From Sulfurisphaera ohwakuensis (GTDB taxonomy: Archaea > Thermoproteota > Thermoprotei_A > Sulfolobales > Sulfolobaceae): a DNA stretch of 64,000 bases. A program made the position numbers and the translations under genes. Below, piece after piece: positions 17,182 through 25,734 of this stretch (position 1 is its first letter; each line of letters opens with the position of its first letter). The DNA lies in assembly GCF_009729055.1 (NCBI RefSeq), contig NZ_CP045484.1, forward strand, positions 682,001 through 746,000, in the 5' to 3' direction. The notes beneath the pieces are model-generated. The model was not told the origin of the DNA. It saw nothing but the letters and a program-made list of their open reading frames with translations, and made no database searches.

Positions 17182-17520
17182 TTATGCAGTAGCTGTAATA
17201 CCTCCAAGAATAAGAAGAGTTACTGGATCACTCATAGCTGCTCCAACAACAGCTCCTGCAATTATATCGGCAATTGATCCTCCATTAGCAGCAATTATAC
17301 TGCCCCACTCATACATTATTGGAAATACATTGCTCCAAAAATAAGTTGCAGCTCCCCAAAATCCACCAGAATTACCTGTCAAATAGAAATATATTGCTTG
17401 TGTTAGCATAATACTGTTTATTGGGATTGCTACTAGGAAAAATGTCATTAGTAGGCTCGTTTTTATAGCTTTCTTAATGTCTATTTCTGTTTCTTCACTT
17501 CGAACTACAGTTGTTATCAT
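17182..17520 (-). CDS. Cassette A gene 1: small hydrophobic pilin-like or peptide-like protein (112 aa)
   Basis: A short charged N-terminus is followed by two or three hydrophobic, glycine/alanine-rich segments (SLLMTFFLVAIPINSIMLTQ, ADIIAGAVVGAAM). The C-terminus SDPVTLLILGG parallels ADPFTAAIVIGG in the protein at 18724, and NVFP parallels NVYMP. It could be an assembled membrane or pilus subunit, a secreted toxic peptide, or a channel subunit. No family was recognised. It is the first gene of a minus-strand operon of four. Confidence 0.65.
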   Translation of the reverse strand: MITTVVRSEETEIDIKKAIKTSLLMTFFLVAIPINSIMLTQAIYFYLTGNSGGFWGAATYFWSNVFPIMYEWGSIIAANGGSIADIIAGAVVGAAMSDPVTLLILGGITATA

Positions 17521-17941
17521 AATTCTTTATTCTATGTTACATTTTAATATGCTATGACTTATTTCTTTCTTTAAAAAATTTTCATAATTTAAGACCTTTC
17601 TCCTTTATTTAAAAAACAATACATAAACATAACATATGCTAACTATTCTTTTAATTAGCAAATCTTTTTAAACAGTTTGCATAGTAAAGCTTAAAATTAA
17701 ACATTGTAGATGTAGATAAAGTATCAGCGTTAATCTACTTACATATATATAAAAATGTAGTTAAAGTACAAGAATGTCTCTTAAATTACACAAGACACCT
17801 TTCCTATGTCAAGCAGAGGACCTTATCTTTTAAAGTATTAGAAAGTGTAAATAATAAATTAACAGTAAGAAAATAAGAGGCTTTATCTATGTTGAGTTAA
17901 TAAAGATATTCACGCTTTACATTTCTTCAATAGTACTGAGG
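17521..17941. other. Intergenic region between the two cassettes
   Basis: AT-rich, 421 bp. It contains the promoter of cassette A gene 1 (in minus orientation) and the 3' side of the gene at 17942. No open frame, repeat or RNA-like structure was found. Confidence 0.4.
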
Positions 17942-18562
17942 TTATTTAGGTAACATTATATCAAGCAAGAACGCCATCAACATGGCTACAATTGGCATCA
18001 AAACTAATAAGTCTCTTACTCCTAAACCTCCTATGATTCCCTCACGGTTACATCTTATACTTAATTTAAAATCAAGAAGTAAAGTTGGAATAAAAGTACT
18101 TATAAAAGCAAAATAATAAGAAAATTTATTAAATATTAAAAAATTAACTAGACCGGAAAACATTGAAATTAGTATTGAGTATTTTATCGAGTAACCTATA
18201 CTATTCTTAAAATATAACCTATTCTCGATAAAGAATAATAAGGAGGAAAAAAGAAGTAGGAATAAATCATAATAAATTTGCAATAACTCCTTGTAAATTA
18301 TAATAAGTAAGAAGATAGTCAAAGAAAGAGGAAAAAAGAACCCAGAGAGGTTAAAATAAACTCTATCGTAAATAAGAATGTCAATATAACTTCCTATTGC
18401 GAGAAGTAATGAGATAGTGAAAATCGTGATTAAGTTGATCTCCCTAATAATTAATATTAGAATTAATGCAGTTAAGAAGATGGAGAAAAGAAAGGATTCA
18501 ATTGTGCTTAAGATATAAGTTGTAGTGTAATTAATCTTCCTAAATCTTATTCGCATAATCAT
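17942..18562 (-). CDS. Cassette B gene 4: DUF1614-like membrane protein
   Basis: The 206-residue membrane protein with about seven hydrophobic segments is the paralogue of the protein at 14952. Both end in a G-G-L-G-x-x-D-x-L-x-L-x-P motif (GGLGVRDLLVLMPIV here, residues about 178-193). Unlike its paralogue it is transcribed away from the rest of its cassette, divergently from 18724. It starts at ATG 18562 with a second ATG two codons later. Function unknown. Confidence 0.62.
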   Translation of the reverse strand: MIMRIRFRKINYTTTYILSTIESFLFSIFLTALILILIIREINLITIFTISLLLAIGSYIDILIYDRVYFNLSGFFFPLSLTIFLLIIIYKELLQIYYDLFLLLFSSLLFFIENRLYFKNSIGYSIKYSILISMFSGLVNFLIFNKFSYYFAFISTFIPTLLLDFKLSIRCNREGIIGGLGVRDLLVLMPIVAMLMAFLLDIMLPK

Positions 18563-18723
18563 ATATGAATATAGTCAAATCATTTATATTCTTTTTCAAA
18601 ATCAAATACCTTTTTATGAAAGTGTAAAAACCGAGTAATCCTCCCATAAGAGACTACAAATTGACTGAATATTATTAAAGAAAAAAATAAAAAGCTATAA
18701 TTGATTAATATTATAGTGGTGTA

Positions 18724-19107
18724 ATGTCGCAACAGATAACTATAAAGAGGAGAACTATAGTTCCAATGCTAAAAGCTATAGGTGTTTTAATGTTTGTAAT
18801 GCTACTAGTTCCATTAGAAGCTAGTGTAACGGGGAGTATAATAGCAGGACATGCATTGTTTGACTATTCTCTTTCGCAAGGTAATTATTTTGGTGTAGGG
18901 GTAGCAGTTTACGGTATTGCTAACTGGTTTTATACTAATGTTTATATGCCTGGTATAGTAGCAGCTACGACGGGTACACTTACACCACTTTCGATGGCTC
19001 TTTTCCTTTCTGGAGGAGATCTCATAGAATTTTTTGCTTATGTAGCACTCTTAGCAGATCCATTTACTGCAGCAATTGTTATAGGAGGTTTTCTCGTTAG
19101 CATGTAG
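18724..19107 (+). CDS. Cassette B gene 1: small hydrophobic pilin-like or peptide-like protein (127 aa)
   Basis: A basic N-terminus (ITIKRRTIVPMLKAI) is followed by a long hydrophobic helix (LMFVMLLVPLEASVTGSIIA), a central aromatic stretch (NWFYTNVYMPGIVAA) and a C-terminal hydrophobic hairpin ending LLADPFTAAIVIGGFLVSM. It is a diverged paralogue of the protein at 17182. GGTG lies just upstream of the ATG. It is the first gene of a three-gene plus-strand operon with two membrane proteins. Confidence 0.65.
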   Translation: MSQQITIKRRTIVPMLKAIGVLMFVMLLVPLEASVTGSIIAGHALFDYSLSQGNYFGVGVAVYGIANWFYTNVYMPGIVAATTGTLTPLSMALFLSGGDLIEFFAYVALLADPFTAAIVIGGFLVSM

Positions 19108-19127
19108 GATTAAGACGGTGACATAAA

Positions 19128-20180
19128 ATGAATTCAAGCGATTTAATTTTTTTAATAATTCCGATTTACAATTTAGTTTCTTTCTTATATCTTATATCAC
19201 GTACATTTCGTAATAAAAGGATAAGTTATGATGGGGGGTTATATAGTTTAAATAGTTTAAAAGGAATTTTTATTTTTTTACTAAGTTCTATAATATTATA
19301 CATTATTTACCTTAAACTTAATGGGCTGGTTGTGGAATATTTACTTATAATAACATATTTCATATCCTTAGTTGTATCGGCTTTTGGTGATTATATTCTC
19401 ACAAGTATAATGAAAATTGATATCGATAAATATGATTTTGTATATAACTTATTATATATTTTAACGAGTGTAACTAACTCAAATATATTTTATTTTGGAC
19501 CTTTATTCTTCTACTATATTATTTATGTTAACCCTATTGGATTGAAAGATTTAGATAATTGGATGGCGTATTTGAGGAACACCTTAGGTTTACCAATACT
19601 TACAATAGTTTTTTTAGTCCTCGCCAACTTCGTTGCTTTTAGTATTTCTTATTTAGTAATTTTTCTTCCTAGGAATTTATTTCAGAGTGTTAGGAATGAG
19701 TATGGTGATGATGAGAATTATGTTGTTAAATCTTTGTTACCGTTTATAATCTTGATTACAATAAATTTTGGTATATTTTTAATTTCTGAACTAATATATA
19801 GTGGAATTACTATAGATAAGTTTGCCTTTATGTTATTATTAGGTAGGATCTTATTATTTATGATAATAATGGTGGGTATAACGTATTCAGCTTCACTTAT
19901 AATGCGTACTTTTGGTTTTGAAGAGATGGACATAATAAAATCTTTGTTGTTATTTTTAATCCTAATTAATATAGTATATTTGATATTACCAATTACCATA
20001 CTATATAAAATTGTTGCAATACCACTGTCATTATCATCGATTTTATTAGCTTATGTAATCTCACCACTCTTATTAAGGAAAAATTTAGGTAAGGCTTATC
20101 TATCTTACATCATTATTCTTATCGTGAGCATAATCTCTAATCTACTACTCATAACTATAGTAGGTGGTATACTTGAATAA
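19128..20180 (+). CDS. Cassette B gene 2: polytopic membrane protein (350 aa)
   Basis: It has about nine hydrophobic helices and small loops; the largest hydrophilic segment is around residues 185-200 (NEYGDDENYVVKS). The start ATG has GGTGA 7 nt upstream. It is paired with the protein at 16060 by position, size and the C-terminal TFGFEEMDI motif. Not recognised as a known transporter, secretion or rhomboid-type family. Confidence 0.62.
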   Translation: MNSSDLIFLIIPIYNLVSFLYLISRTFRNKRISYDGGLYSLNSLKGIFIFLLSSIILYIIYLKLNGLVVEYLLIITYFISLVVSAFGDYILTSIMKIDIDKYDFVYNLLYILTSVTNSNIFYFGPLFFYYIIYVNPIGLKDLDNWMAYLRNTLGLPILTIVFLVLANFVAFSISYLVIFLPRNLFQSVRNEYGDDENYVVKSLLPFIILITINFGIFLISELIYSGITIDKFAFMLLLGRILLFMIIMVGITYSASLIMRTFGFEEMDIIKSLLLFLILINIVYLILPITILYKIVAIPLSLSSILLAYVISPLLLRKNLGKAYLSYIIILIVSIISNLLLITIVGGILE

Positions 20181-20592
20181 TATAGTAAGGAAATATCTCA
20201 TAATTAGTTGTATAGCATTTCTGCTTTCAATACCTCCTTCATTTCTTTCACCATTAAAATTAAAAGTAAGATTTCTAGGATATGTAGATATTATAGTGAT
20301 ATTTGCATTAAATAGTATAGTATATTTACTTATTTATATTCTCGTAGAGCATATAAAAGTAGAAAGTGTTGCATTACTAGTTTCGTTTGTAGCTCTATTT
20401 TCTGAATTTTATATAGCATGGTCAGCAATTTTTGATAATTTGATGATGGGGTATTTTACCATATTCTTAGCCTTCATGGAATTTTATATTATGTTTAGAT
20501 TTTCAAAAGAACTAATTAAGGGATTTATTGCATTATTTATTCTTGCGATAATAGAAGTTATAGTATACGATATATTTTACATTTTAATATAA
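20173..20592 (+). CDS. Cassette B gene 3: membrane protein (about 139 aa)
   Basis: Four hydrophobic segments. TTG at 20173 is favoured over GTG at 20164 because AGGTGG (20162-20167) sits at ribosome-binding distance and the homologous start in cassette A begins with KLNN where this one has LNN. It overlaps gene 2 by 8 bp. It is homologous to the frameshifted gene at 15641-16055 along its length (EFYIMFRFSKE and IIEVIVYD blocks). The family is unrecognised. Confidence 0.62.
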   Translation: MNNIVRKYLIISCIAFLLSIPPSFLSPLKLKVRFLGYVDIIVIFALNSIVYLLIYILVEHIKVESVALLVSFVALFSEFYIAWSAIFDNLMMGYFTIFLAFMEFYIMFRFSKELIKGFIALFILAIIEVIVYDIFYILI

Positions 20593-20824
20593 AATAATAA
20601 TCATAGTAACCTACCATTACTTTATCTCTAGATAGTCCGGCTGCGTTAACGAGATTTAACACACTATATTCTTCATTAAGTCCCTTATATTCCTCATTGT
20701 TAATTATTACTTTATCTTCACTCCTTTCAAGGTTTAAATCCTTCATTCTTAATATCTCTTTGGCAAACCTTTCTCTATGCACCTCAAGAAGGTAATAAAA
20801 CTCGTCAGAGTTAATCTCAATCAC
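20558..20824 (-). CDS. Hypothetical protein or truncated gene (88 aa)
   Basis: An acidic, soluble frame (EVHRERFAKEILRMKDLNLE, then SRDKVMVGYYDYYF) begins with GTG directly after the right end of an IS605-type remnant and overlaps the end of the membrane gene by 35 bp. It may be the 3' part of a gene cut by that element. The family is not recognised. Confidence 0.4.
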   Translation of the reverse strand: MIEINSDEFYYLLEVHRERFAKEILRMKDLNLERSEDKVIINNEEYKGLNEEYSVLNLVNAAGLSRDKVMVGYYDYYFILKCKIYRIL

Positions 20825-20839
20825 TATGTTTCTCCGTTT

Positions 20840-21010
20840 GTCCCTACACTTTCATTTCACTCATTTTATCTTCAATGAGAGAGTGTAGGGACTTAGTCCT
20901 CAACCACTATGGGTCATGGGACTCCTTTGAGCCCAACGGCACGGGGCTCACATCTCCGTTATCTCCCTCACCCTTTTGGGCATAGCCCACATCGGTGTGA
21001 GAGATCATCT
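20840..21010 (-). pseudogene. tnpB: tnpB 3' remnant with right-end RNA region
   Basis: GC-rich block in AT-rich DNA. The minus strand reads MPKRVREI followed by a block with GAGCCCCGTGCCGTTGGGCT, a pattern typical of the 3' end of archaeal tnpB, where the omega (guide) RNA scaffold lies. The tip shows an inverted repeat: GTCCCTACACT at 20840-20850 and AGTGTAGGGAC at 20881-20891. The catalytic domain is gone. Confidence 0.6.
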
Positions 21011-21054
21011 TTATCGGAAAAATTTTAACATTATCAAATATAAAAAGATTTTTA

Positions 21055-21290
21055 TTAACGTGAAAAAGGATTCAGCCCATATATTAAAAGCAAACCTTTA
21101 GTTATCTTCTCGGTAGCTTGCTGTAGATCTTCGATTTTTCTACTTTTAAATCTTCTTAAGTACTCCTTGTCTCTTTTCCCTTCTCGTACCTCTTTTTCTA
21201 CTTTAACTTCTATGCTATTTTTAGTTTCTACAGCTCTTTCTCAATTTACTAATCCGTCCTTTATATAATCTAGGAAAAATAACTTCTTAT
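21055..21290 (-). pseudogene. Decayed gene fragment, unidentified
   Basis: The minus-strand frame reads FLDYIKDGLVN, an in-frame TGA, then ERAVETKNSIEVKVEKEV and ends IYGLNPFSR. The coding signal is clear on both sides of the stop, so this is a degraded gene. It is adjacent to another decayed gene; the product is unknown. Confidence 0.45.
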
Positions 21291-21305
21291 TTGATATTTA
21301 TTTCC

Positions 21306-21729
21306 CTAAAATATCTTGTCTCTAATCACATAATTCGCAGTGTATTCTGGATACTTATTATAAACGTATCTGAGGAGATCGTTTAAAGGCATCTTAAGTT
21401 TTTTCCGTAACAAACATTTTAAACTCTTCATCCAGAATCTTAGTTTGAGCTTTTTCCGTTATCTTATAAATCTTCTTAAAACCCATCATAGCCCCAGTAA
21501 CTGGATCCTCTACAACATATTCCTTAATTTCAATAAATCCTAATCTCTTTAATTTATAAACGTCATCTTGAAGCTCTTTACTAAAAGGACCGAAATAATA
21601 GGGAATAAAAGTATAGTCCAGTTCTAGTCCCAACTCTTTTTGACCAAGAAATACCGTCTTCTGCAACCTAATCGGAGTAACTGTAACGTTCAAATCTCTA
21701 GCTAAGCGTAGAATTTCGATGACCTGACT
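21306..21729 (-). pseudogene. YwgA/DUF4065-like gene, truncated and frameshifted
   Basis: The core IRLQKTVFLGQKELGLELDY and FIPYYFGPFSKELQDDVYKL resembles YwgA/DUF4065 (Panacea/SocA-like) proteins, a family linked to phage and toxin-antitoxin systems. The frame stops at 21394, but dropping one A from the run GGAAAAAAC continues it as KLKMPLNDLLRYVYNKYPEY to 21306. At the 5' side the frame is open until it meets the IS110 left end near 21730, so the element probably removed its start. Confidence 0.6.
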
Positions 21730-21748
21730 TCCTTATATAAAACATATT

Positions 21749-21870
21749 AGTCAGATCTGTGTAATACAGATCTGACTGGGGTGTAGGCCGTTGACTTCCT
21801 TGGGCTTGAAGCCCGTCGGGGAGCTTGGCCCGCCTCCAATTCGGACCGGAAGTTGGGCAAAAAGCCCGAA
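21749..21870 (+). ncRNA. Candidate bridge RNA in the IS110 left end
   Basis: A TATA-like TTATATAAAA (21732-21741) precedes a perfect 12-bp hairpin (AGTCAGATCTGT, loop GTAAT, ACAGATCTGACT, 21749-21777). GGGCTTGAAGCCC (21802-21814) and a nested hairpin TTCGG...GGGC AAAAA GCCCGAA (21840-21870) follow. GC content is far above the surroundings. In IS110 elements with an N-terminal RuvC-like domain, the region before the recombinase gene encodes the bridge RNA. The assignment is by position and structure; the target- and donor-binding loops were not resolved. Confidence 0.55.
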
Positions 21871-21892
21871 TAAAACATAAGGGTGAGTATAC

Positions 21893-22837
21893 ATGGAGGC
21901 CCCAGTCGCAGGAATAGACGTATCAAAAGATAAATTAGTAGTATATTTCCAAGGCAAATACTACGAGTTTCCTAATGATAGGCAAGGTTATGAGGAGATA
22001 ATTAAGATCTTGCCTAAGGGTTGTAAAGTGGGTATTGAAAGTACTGGAATTTACCACATTAACCTAGCAAAGTACTTGATGGGAGAGTATGACGTTAGGA
22101 TTATTAATCCCTTCATACTCAAGAAGTTCAAGGATTTTAGGGGTAAGAAGAGTGATAAGAATGATGCTAAAAAGCTTGCTGAACTAGTTGTAAGTATGGG
22201 TAGTGAGTTTACAACAAGTGATGCTAGGGAGTTAACTAGCCAATGGGATTTTGTTACTAGGAGTATTGCTAGGGTTAAGAATAGGTTGAGGAGGGATTTG
22301 ACACTTTTGGGCTATAAGGATAGTCTGTCCAAGAAGAACTTAGAGGAGGTTTTGAGGGGTGGGGATAGTATTGTCTTGGCTGAGGTTAGGTTTCTTTTGG
22401 AGGAGTTGGAGAGACTTGAGGTTAGGAAGAGGGAGATTGAGGAGAAACTTGAGGATCTTGTTCCCAAGGATAGTTTGATTTTCACCATTCCTGGTATTGG
22501 TAAAACCTTGGGTTGTATAATTTTGGGTTGGTGATATTAGGCGCTTTAGTGATAAGAAGAGGTTTGTTGCTTATTGCGGTCTTGACCCAGTTATTGAGTC
22601 TAGTGGTAAGAGTGTTGTTTCTAAGGGTATTTCTAAGAGGGGTGATGCTGTTTTGAGGAGAGCTTTCTATCTTGCAGCTTTAACTGCTATTAGGGTTAAT
22701 CCTGTTATCAAGCGTTTTATGAAGAGCATAAGGGAAAGTTGAAGGGTAAGAAGTTGATTATTGCCTGTGCAAGGAAATTAGCTGTTATTACTTGGGCTGT
22801 GCTGTATTATAATAAACCATTTGATGCTAGCGAGTGA
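21893..22837 (+). pseudogene. IS110-family transposase with two frameshifts
   Basis: The N-terminal RuvC-like domain starts AGIDVSKDKLVVYF and continues with GIESTGIYH and DKNDAKKLAEL (DEDD-type acidic residues present). The C-terminal Transposase_20 domain has FTIPGIGKTLG. The frame breaks near 22530, where ATTTTGGGTTGGTGAT lacks two bases of the expected G-V-V-G-D codons. It breaks again near 22720, where CGTTTTATGAAGAG lacks one T of F-Y-E-E. Between and after the breaks the sequence is otherwise intact (RRFSDKKRFVAYCGLDPVIE; LAVITWAVLYYNKPFDASE to the stop). GGTGAG precedes the ATG. Inactive. Confidence 0.85.
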
Positions 22838-22894
22838 TAAGGAGAGCCTTACTTTTCCATAAGTAGTGTGGACTATGCTCGATTTTTCATGGAA

Positions 22895-23245
22895 AGGTTT
22901 TTATACCGGAAGCTCCCCATCCTGGAAGGGTCGGGGGTTCCCTTCCAGAGGGTTCATCGTTCCCACCATCGATTCGGGATTACATCTCTCATTTGGTGGG
23001 CAGTCGGGTGGGGCAGAGACCCACCCCCAAAATTAGAGTAGGGGATCCGTCATCCATATTGTCCGAATCCCGTGAAAGAGAGAAGAGGAATGATAGTTGC
23101 CCCTCCCTCAGTCCCATCGAGCTGGGGAAGAGCGTCATTAACATCACTAAAAGATATCTCGATAAAGGGGTATATAAATATAAGGGGGATATCCATCTCC
23201 ACCCTGAAGGGTGAAGCTTTCCGCCCCCTTAACCCCCATTTTGTA
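22895..23245 (-). mobile_element. Internally deleted IS200/IS605-type element (about 350 bp)
   Basis: In minus orientation the left end with its stem-loop is at 23182-23230 (AAGGGGG with CCCCCTT; inner ACCCT/AGGGT). It is followed by only the 3' tail of a tnpB-like frame (HPTAHQMRDVIPNR in one frame) and the GC-rich right-end region down to about 22895. The tnpB start and catalytic region are missing. Both ends in one short block suggest a non-autonomous derivative comparable to MITEs derived from IS605-type elements. Apparent small plus-strand frames here are not genes. Confidence 0.6.
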
Positions 23246-23449
23246 AAATTGTTTTTCTACCATATATAACTAGTTATACAAGTTAGCTTAATATATTTCT
23301 AAGATTATAGAGTCTTTCTCAAAGGATAGTTATGTGCCCAATCCTAGTTATGATTTGAGTAACAAAAAGATATGTTTTGTATTAACTAATCTCATTTTCT
23401 CTTCACATTTACTATGAAAAAGATTATACCTTGTTTGACTCTCATCTTG

Positions 23450-24559
23450 CTATGAATATACTTTTTCTACCCTCACCACTAACTTCCTATAACCGTTAAG
23501 AACTTCATTATCAATCTTCTCCTTTTTCACAATCTCCTTAACTTTAAACCTTTTAGCAAATTCCTCTAAAGCTATTCTAGCCTCTAACCTAGCTAATGGC
23601 GCTCCTAAACATAAATGTATTCCGGAACCGAAACTCAAATGAGGATTAGGAGTCCTATCTGGTATAAATGAATCTGGATCTTTAAACACTTCTTCATCTC
23701 TATTAGCAGAGGCTATCCAAACCCTAACCAACTCTCCCTCATCTATAACCTGATCACGTATCTTCACCTTCTCTTTCGTAACCCTTATTGTCCTCATAAC
23801 TGGTGGAGAAAATCTTAACGCTTCTTCAACAGCCTTTAAAGCACCTTTTTCTCTAACATAACCCCAAGTATTATATAAAGTAAAGTCTTCGATTGCATTT
23901 CCTATTAAGTTAGTAGTTGTTTCATTACCCGCAATCATTAAAAGGATAAAATACCCTTCCTTCTCCAGTTCCGATAAGTTTGAATTAGCAATCCTTCCAG
24001 TTAAATCAACTATTTCTTTACCTTTTCTCGAATCTAACTCTTTCTTGGAGAAGGATATTAATTCTAGATATTTTCTTCCAATAGAAAATATCTCGTCAGC
24101 TCTACCTAATCTTAACGCTACTAAATCTGACCAATCTTTGACTTTTTTAACATCTGAACTTATCCCTAACATTTTAGAAATAACCAAGATTGGTAATGGA
24201 ATCGCAAAAGATTCTATAACATCAAACTCTTTATCTAACTCAGACAGTAATTTTACAGTAACTTCTCTCACGAAATCTACTGGGAGGTTTGAGGGGTTAA
24301 AAGCATCTGCTGTTAAGCTCCTTAACTCATCATGAAGAGGAGGATCAGAAGTTAACATAGTATACCTAGTGGGAATGTCAAAGGAAACTTTACCACTCCT
24401 CAACATCTCAAGTTTATCGTTATAACCAGTTAAATTAGATGAAAACCTCTTATGATCGTTAAGCACCATTTTACAATCTTCATATTTGAATAAGTTCCAC
24501 ACCTTACCGTCATAGTAGACGGGGCTTTCTTTCCTCATTTGTTTAAACCAATCATACAT
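23450..24559 (-). CDS. cyp119: Cytochrome P450, CYP119 type
   Basis: A soluble thermostable P450 of 369 residues, close to Sulfolobus CYP119 throughout (for example RYTMLTSDPPLHDELRSL, NPNPHLSFGSGIHLCLGAPL). The oxygen-activating I-helix AGNETTTN lies at 210-217, the ExxR pair at E246/R249, and the haem-ligand cysteine at C317, the same number as in CYP119. The physiological substrate is unknown; CYP119 is known to hydroxylate fatty acids in vitro. ATG 24559 lies about 26 nt after a TATA-like AATTTATTA (minus strand), consistent with a leaderless transcript. Confidence 0.95.
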   Translation of the reverse strand: MYDWFKQMRKESPVYYDGKVWNLFKYEDCKMVLNDHKRFSSNLTGYNDKLEMLRSGKVSFDIPTRYTMLTSDPPLHDELRSLTADAFNPSNLPVDFVREVTVKLLSELDKEFDVIESFAIPLPILVISKMLGISSDVKKVKDWSDLVALRLGRADEIFSIGRKYLELISFSKKELDSRKGKEIVDLTGRIANSNLSELEKEGYFILLMIAGNETTTNLIGNAIEDFTLYNTWGYVREKGALKAVEEALRFSPPVMRTIRVTKEKVKIRDQVIDEGELVRVWIASANRDEEVFKDPDSFIPDRTPNPHLSFGSGIHLCLGAPLARLEARIALEEFAKRFKVKEIVKKEKIDNEVLNGYRKLVVRVEKVYS

Positions 24560-24589
24560 AGTAATAATTGTGTGTTTATCCTAATAAAT

Positions 24590-24605
24590 TTTAGATATAT
24601 CTAAA
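24590..24605. promoter_or_regulatory. 16-bp palindrome between divergent P450 and DUF1028 promoters
   Basis: TTTAGATATATCTAAA is a perfect palindrome. It lies next to the P450 TATA box (about 24581-24588 on the minus strand) and next to the DUF1028 TATA-like TTTAAATA (24608-24615). Each TATA lies about 25 nt from its start codon. A dimeric regulator here could control both genes. Confidence 0.55.
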
Positions 24606-24636
24606 TGTTTAAATAAGTGAGAAGGAAATAGTACTT

Positions 24637-25440
24637 GTGACCTATTCAATAGTTATATACGATCCGGAGGAAAAAGCATGGGGTGTAGGAGTAGCGAGTA
24701 AGTTTTTAGCTGTAGGTGCTTTCGTACCCTGGTTAAAACCAAATGTAGGGGCAATAGCTACACAAGCGTTAGCTAACCTAGAGTATGGAAAGAAAGGGTT
24801 AGAACTATTAGAGAAGTACTCAGCTGAAGAAGTATTAAGAAAATTGACAAGTGAAGATCCCTTAAGGGAAAAGAGACAAATTGGTATTGTTGATTCTAAA
24901 GGGAATGGTTCAGCATTCACCGGGAAAGAGTGTTATCCTTATGCGGGTCATATCGTTGGTAATAATTTTACAGTTCAAGGGAATATTTTAGCTGGAGAAG
25001 AAGTCCTAGAAGCAATGGCTAAAGAAGCTGAAGGAAAGGGTAAAATTTACGAAAAAATACTCAGAGCATTAAAGGCTGGAGAAAGTAAAGGCGGTGATAG
25101 GAGAGGAAAGCAGAGTGCTGCAATAATAGTTGTGAGAAAGGAGGAAAAGAGTAATAAAGAGTTCGATCCATTCTCTGTAGGAAAATATTTAGATATAAGA
25201 GTCGATGATAATCCAGATCCCCTTAAAGAACTAGAGAGGTTACTGAACCTTTGGGCTGCGACTTTCTTTGATGAGGAGTTTGTAAGTGTTGAAGATTATA
25301 AAGAAGAAATTGAGAAGGCGTTAAAGAGGTTAGGGTTTAAATCCCTTAGAGAGTGGGTGGAGTTAAATAACTTTGAAGGAAAATATACCGGAGATAAAAT
25401 TGGTAAAAGTGTGCTAAAGATTTTGTTAAGTGAGGGGTAA
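24637..25440 (+). CDS. DUF1028 family protein
   Basis: The 267-residue protein begins MTYSIVIYDPEEKAWGVGVA and continues with VPWLKPNVGAIATQALANLE, the hallmark of DUF1028, a predicted Ntn-hydrolase-fold family. A C-terminal helical extension (IEKALKRLGFKSLREWVEL) follows, as in longer members with a peptidoglycan-binding-like domain. The reaction is not established. GTG start with a TATA box at the right distance indicates a leaderless mRNA. Divergent from CYP119, with a shared palindrome. Confidence 0.85.
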   Translation: MTYSIVIYDPEEKAWGVGVASKFLAVGAFVPWLKPNVGAIATQALANLEYGKKGLELLEKYSAEEVLRKLTSEDPLREKRQIGIVDSKGNGSAFTGKECYPYAGHIVGNNFTVQGNILAGEEVLEAMAKEAEGKGKIYEKILRALKAGESKGGDRRGKQSAAIIVVRKEEKSNKEFDPFSVGKYLDIRVDDNPDPLKELERLLNLWAATFFDEEFVSVEDYKEEIEKALKRLGFKSLREWVELNNFEGKYTGDKIGKSVLKILLSEG

Positions 25441-25734
25441 TTGACAGAAACTTAATATCAATAGGAGAGTAAATATTAGATAAACTTTGATTAATGATTA
25501 GAACTATATGAGGTACTAATTTAGCTAATTAAGGGGTATAGATATCTAATAGTTATTTACAAGTTTTTTAGTGAATATTATCTTTAAGTGAGTAGGAAAT
25601 CACAATTTAAGTAAAAACCGACACTAAAACATTCCATTTACGGTGTTTATAAGCTCTTGTCTTTAATTAAGCATAAAGTGACTTAAATTATAGGGTCTAT
25701 TTACTTTAAATATATCTTCTTAGTATTAGTCTAT

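Larger units (their letters stand above)
21730..22860 (+). mobile_element. IS110-family insertion element
   Basis: Left end near 21730, a structured GC-rich leader of about 150 bp, a full-length but frameshifted transposase gene, and a right end with a small hairpin (TAAGG AGAG CCTTA, 22838-22851). It lies inside the YwgA-like gene remnant on the left and abuts an IS605 derivative on the right. Exact ends cannot be fixed without an empty site. Confidence 0.7.

Noticed and set aside
14952-20592. Firm assignment of the duplicated cassette to the Ced DNA importer or to sulfolobicin
   Set aside because: Only gene layout and hydrophobicity are comparable; no diagnostic sequence motif of either system was recognised.
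22993-23269. Two overlapping plus-strand frames (73 and 65 codons)
   Set aside because: They lie antisense to the IS605-type right end and left-end stem-loop and read through structured non-coding DNA.
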